Source of the DNA: Blastochloris sulfoviridis
Lineage (GTDB): Bacteria > Pseudomonadota > Alphaproteobacteria > Rhizobiales > Xanthobacteraceae
Reading direction: 5' to 3'
Assembly: GCF_008630065.1 (NCBI RefSeq)
Contig: NZ_VWPL01000001.1
Coordinates: 1-64,000 of the forward strand
DNA: 64,000 nucleotides
The notes beneath the pieces are model-generated. The model saw only the letters and a program-made list of their open reading frames with translations, was not told the DNA's origin and did not search any database. Below, one piece after another: positions 62,201 through 64,000 of the stretch; the stretch's first letter is position 1, and the number at the start of each line of letters is the position of its first letter. The position numbers and the translations under genes are program-made.

Positions 62201-62989
62201 TCACGGCGCCGGGAACAACTCGCTGGAGCGCCCGCTGGCGTAATAGGCGGCGAGGCCGATCCATTCCCGGCTCGCCAGATCGAACCGGCGCAGGCCGTCC
62301 GAGGCGAAAAAGAATGGCCACAGCAGGCCCTGCCCCGGCGTGCGGAAATCGACCGGATAGGCCTCGACCGGGAAACCCGCCGCCCGGAAGCAGCCGATCG
62401 AGCGCGGCATGTGCCATGCCGAGGTGACCAGAAGCCAGCGCTCGCCGGGCTTGGGCGCCGCCAGTTCCTTCGAGAACACGGCGTTCTCGGTGGTGTTGCG
62501 GGAGCGGTCCTCGACCTCGATCCGCTCGGGCGCAAGCCCCATGCGCGCGAAGAAGGCGCGCGCCGCGTCCGCCTCGGTATGGCCCTGCTTGAGCACCTTG
62601 CCCTCGCCGCCCGAGAACAGGATGCGGGCGTTCGGGTAGGTGCGCGCCAGGGCCACCGCCTCGGTCATGCGCTCGCCAGCCTCATTGAGCGCCAGTTCGC
62701 CGCGCGCCCCAAAGACGGTGGCGTCGATCGCCCCGCCGAGCACGACGATGCCATCCGGTGCGCCGTTGCCGGCATCCCAGCGCGGAAAGCGCTGCTCCAG
62801 CGGCGCCATCAGCAAATTGGCGGCCGGCGATAGCCCGCAGATCACCAGAAGGACCGCGGCGAGCCCCGTCAGCTGCCGGCCGAACCGCCAGCGCAGCGTG
62901 ACGACGCCGACCAGCAGCAGCACGAGCAGGCCGTTGGTTGGCGTCGCGAGGAAGCCCAGCGTCTTCGAGATGTAGAAGAACACGTCCAT
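62201..62989 (-). CDS. YdcF/ElyC-like DUF218 membrane protein
   Basis: A 262-residue protein with two N-terminal membrane segments (about 5-30 and 35-58) and a DUF218 domain: GIVVLGGAIDATVFGARGELALNEAGERMTEAVALARTYPNARILFSGGEG (about 79-130), NTTENAVFSKEL and TSAWHMPRSIGCFRAAGFPVEAYPVDF. Proteins of this type (ElyC, SanA) affect envelope and peptidoglycan-precursor homeostasis. The domain faces the periplasm. The next gene upstream encodes a queuosine-precursor transporter, ending 13 bases before this start, so the two may be co-transcribed. Confidence 0.9.
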   Translation of the reverse strand: MDVFFYISKTLGFLATPTNGLLVLLLVGVVTLRWRFGRQLTGLAAVLLVICGLSPAANLLMAPLEQRFPRWDAGNGAPDGIVVLGGAIDATVFGARGELALNEAGERMTEAVALARTYPNARILFSGGEGKVLKQGHTEADAARAFFARMGLAPERIEVEDRSRNTTENAVFSKELAAPKPGERWLLVTSAWHMPRSIGCFRAAGFPVEAYPVDFRTPGQGLLWPFFFASDGLRRFDLASREWIGLAAYYASGRSSELFPAP

Positions 62990-63002
62990 GCGGGTGGGCG
63001 CC

Positions 63003-63566
63003 TCAGGCCGGCGCGAGGCCGAGCCGCGCGTCGCGCCGGCGCAGCCAGGCGACCACCGGCACGGCCAGCGCGATCATCCACGCCTTGCCCACCACTTGGC
63101 CGCCGAGGAACTCCAGCGAGCCGAAGGCGAGATAGAGGAACACGATGGAATCGACCACCAGGCCGACGACGCCGGAGGCGACCACGGCAGCGACGAAGCG
63201 GCGCCGCTGCAGCGGGGTGTAGACGGCGAGGTCGGCGAACTCCGACACCAGGAACGCCGCCGCCGAGGCCAGCACCAGCGAGGGCGGCGCCACCGCCGCC
63301 GACAGCGCGGCACCGATCAGGATCGCCACCGCCGCGGCCCCTGCCCCGAGCCGGCGCTGCACCAGATCGCGCAGCACCAGCGCCACGCCGATCATCAGCA
63401 CGCCGGAGGGCGCGGTGAGGCTTGGCCCCACCGGCACGAGGCACGGCCCGTTCGGCACGCACACCGTGCCGACATTGCCCACCATCCAGTTGGCGAGCGG
63501 AATGGTCAGCACGAACAGGGCGAAGAACGCGGCGCCTTCGGCGCGCCGGCGGGTGTCGTTCAGCAT
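63003..63566 (-). CDS. yhhQ: Queuosine-precursor transporter (VUT/YhhQ family)
   Basis: A 187-residue hydrophobic protein with about six membrane segments and the VUT family landmarks [13 protein letters not shown], a duplicated [44 protein letters not shown], and [31 protein letters not shown]. YhhQ imports 7-cyano-7-deazaguanine (preQ0) or preQ1 for tRNA queuosine. The adjacent queC makes preQ0, so import and synthesis genes are paired. The ATG at 63566 follows GGAAGACGG and overlaps the queC stop by seven bases. Confidence 0.88.
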   Translation of the reverse strand: MLNDTRRRAEGAAFFALFVLTIPLANWMVGNVGTVCVPNGPCLVPVGPSLTAPSGVLMIGVALVLRDLVQRRLGAGAAAVAILIGAALSAAVAPPSLVLASAAAFLVSEFADLAVYTPLQRRRFVAAVVASGVVGLVVDSIVFLYLAFGSLEFLGGQVVGKAWMIALAVPVVAWLRRRDARLGLAPA

Positions 63567-64000
63567 CCGTCTTCCTTTCGAAACCGCGCCCAGCCTTCGG
63601 CACGCAGCCGGCAGGCGGGACACGCGCCGCAGCCATAGCCCCAGGGGTGGCGGAGCGTGCGGTCGCCGACATAGCAGGTGTGGGTCTCCTCGACCACGAG
63701 ATCAAGGAATTGTGGACCGGCGATGGCCAGGGCCAGGGCGAAGGTGGCGGCCTTGTCGATCCACATCAGCGGCGTGTGGATGGTCACCCGCCGGTCGAGG
63801 CCGAGCGACAGCGCCACCTGCATCGCCTTGATGGTGTCGTCGCGGCAATCCGGATAGCCGGAATAATCGGTCTCGCACATGCCGGCGACGATGTGGCGGA
63901 TGCCGCGACGGTAGGCCAGCGCCGCGGCGAAGCCGAGGAAGATCAGATTGCGGCCCGGCACGAAGGTCGTCGGCAGCCCGCTCTCGGCCATGGCGATGGC
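63560..64000 (-). CDS. queC: 7-cyano-7-deazaguanine synthase QueC (N-terminus beyond window edge)
   Basis: The last 146 codons are present and the frame is open to base 64000, so the N-terminal ATP-binding part lies outside. Visible features are [49 protein letters not shown], and the zinc-binding cysteines in ETHTCYVGD and [13 protein letters not shown]. QueC converts 7-carboxy-7-deazaguanine to preQ0 with ammonia and ATP. It overlaps the transporter gene, so both are in one transcript. Confidence 0.95.
   Translation of the reverse strand, partial: AIAMAESGLPTTFVPGRNLIFLGFAAALAYRRGIRHIVAGMCETDYSGYPDCRDDTIKAMQVALSLGLDRRVTIHTPLMWIDKAATFALALAIAGPQFLDLVVEETHTCYVGDRTLRHPWGYGCGACPACRLRAEGWARFRKEDGC

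Overview
This is a GC-rich (by eye about two-thirds G+C), gene-dense window from what looks like an alphaproteobacterium, probably an anaerobic or phototrophic member of the Hyphomicrobiales. The evidence is a bad/bcr-type anaerobic benzoate cluster with MarR, Rrf2 and GNAT companions like those of Rhodopseudomonas palustris. The genus cannot be fixed from the sequence. No insertion sequence, rRNA or CRISPR array was seen.

Left part (1-28.4 kb): an exopolysaccharide and secretion region. A giant RTX/cadherin-repeat protein with a PelA-like polysaccharide deacetylase domain runs off the left edge on the minus strand (2406 codons visible). It is followed by a Wza/ExoF-type export protein, a GH114/GH166-like glycosidase without a signal peptide, a type I secretion ABC exporter with its adaptor, a Crp/Fnr regulator and a second GH114-like protein with a Tat signal. 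A divergent operon from 19.1 kb encodes two sugar-nucleotide enzymes, a PelD-E-F-G synthase set, another sugar epimerase/dehydratase and a periplasmic TPR protein. My reading is a rearranged Pel-type polysaccharide system. The two enzymatic halves of PelA are split among separate proteins, some apparently sent out by a dedicated type I exporter. PelD appears to lack the cyclic-di-GMP-binding GGDEF domain, and Fnr-like sites flank the locus.

Middle part (28.5-57.1 kb): anaerobic aromatic metabolism. It holds a benzoate-CoA ligase, two thiolases, a branched-chain-type ABC uptake system, acyl-CoA dehydrogenases, a thioesterase, and a ligase/hydratase/dehydrogenase/thiolase set that could shorten phenylpropanoid side chains to aromatic acyl-CoAs. 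Next come a GNAT/Rrf2 pair, two more GNATs, and the operon had-oah-dch-bcrCBAD, with glutaryl-CoA dehydrogenase divergent from it. This is the Thauera-type benzoyl-CoA route (Dch, Oah, Had) combined with Rhodopseudomonas-like regulators. Two sets of shared palindromic sites suggest two local regulons. The ferredoxin and its reducing system are not in the window.

Right part (57.1-64 kb): a tRNA-Lys(CUU), a carboxyltransferase without its biotin subunit, an AT-richer 120-residue orphan, and housekeeping genes (GST, DUF599, DUF3253, YdcF-like, a queuosine-precursor transporter, and QueC running off the right edge). Intergenic spaces carry two classes of recurring hairpins: a REP-like palindrome in four copies, and CCGG-stem terminators.
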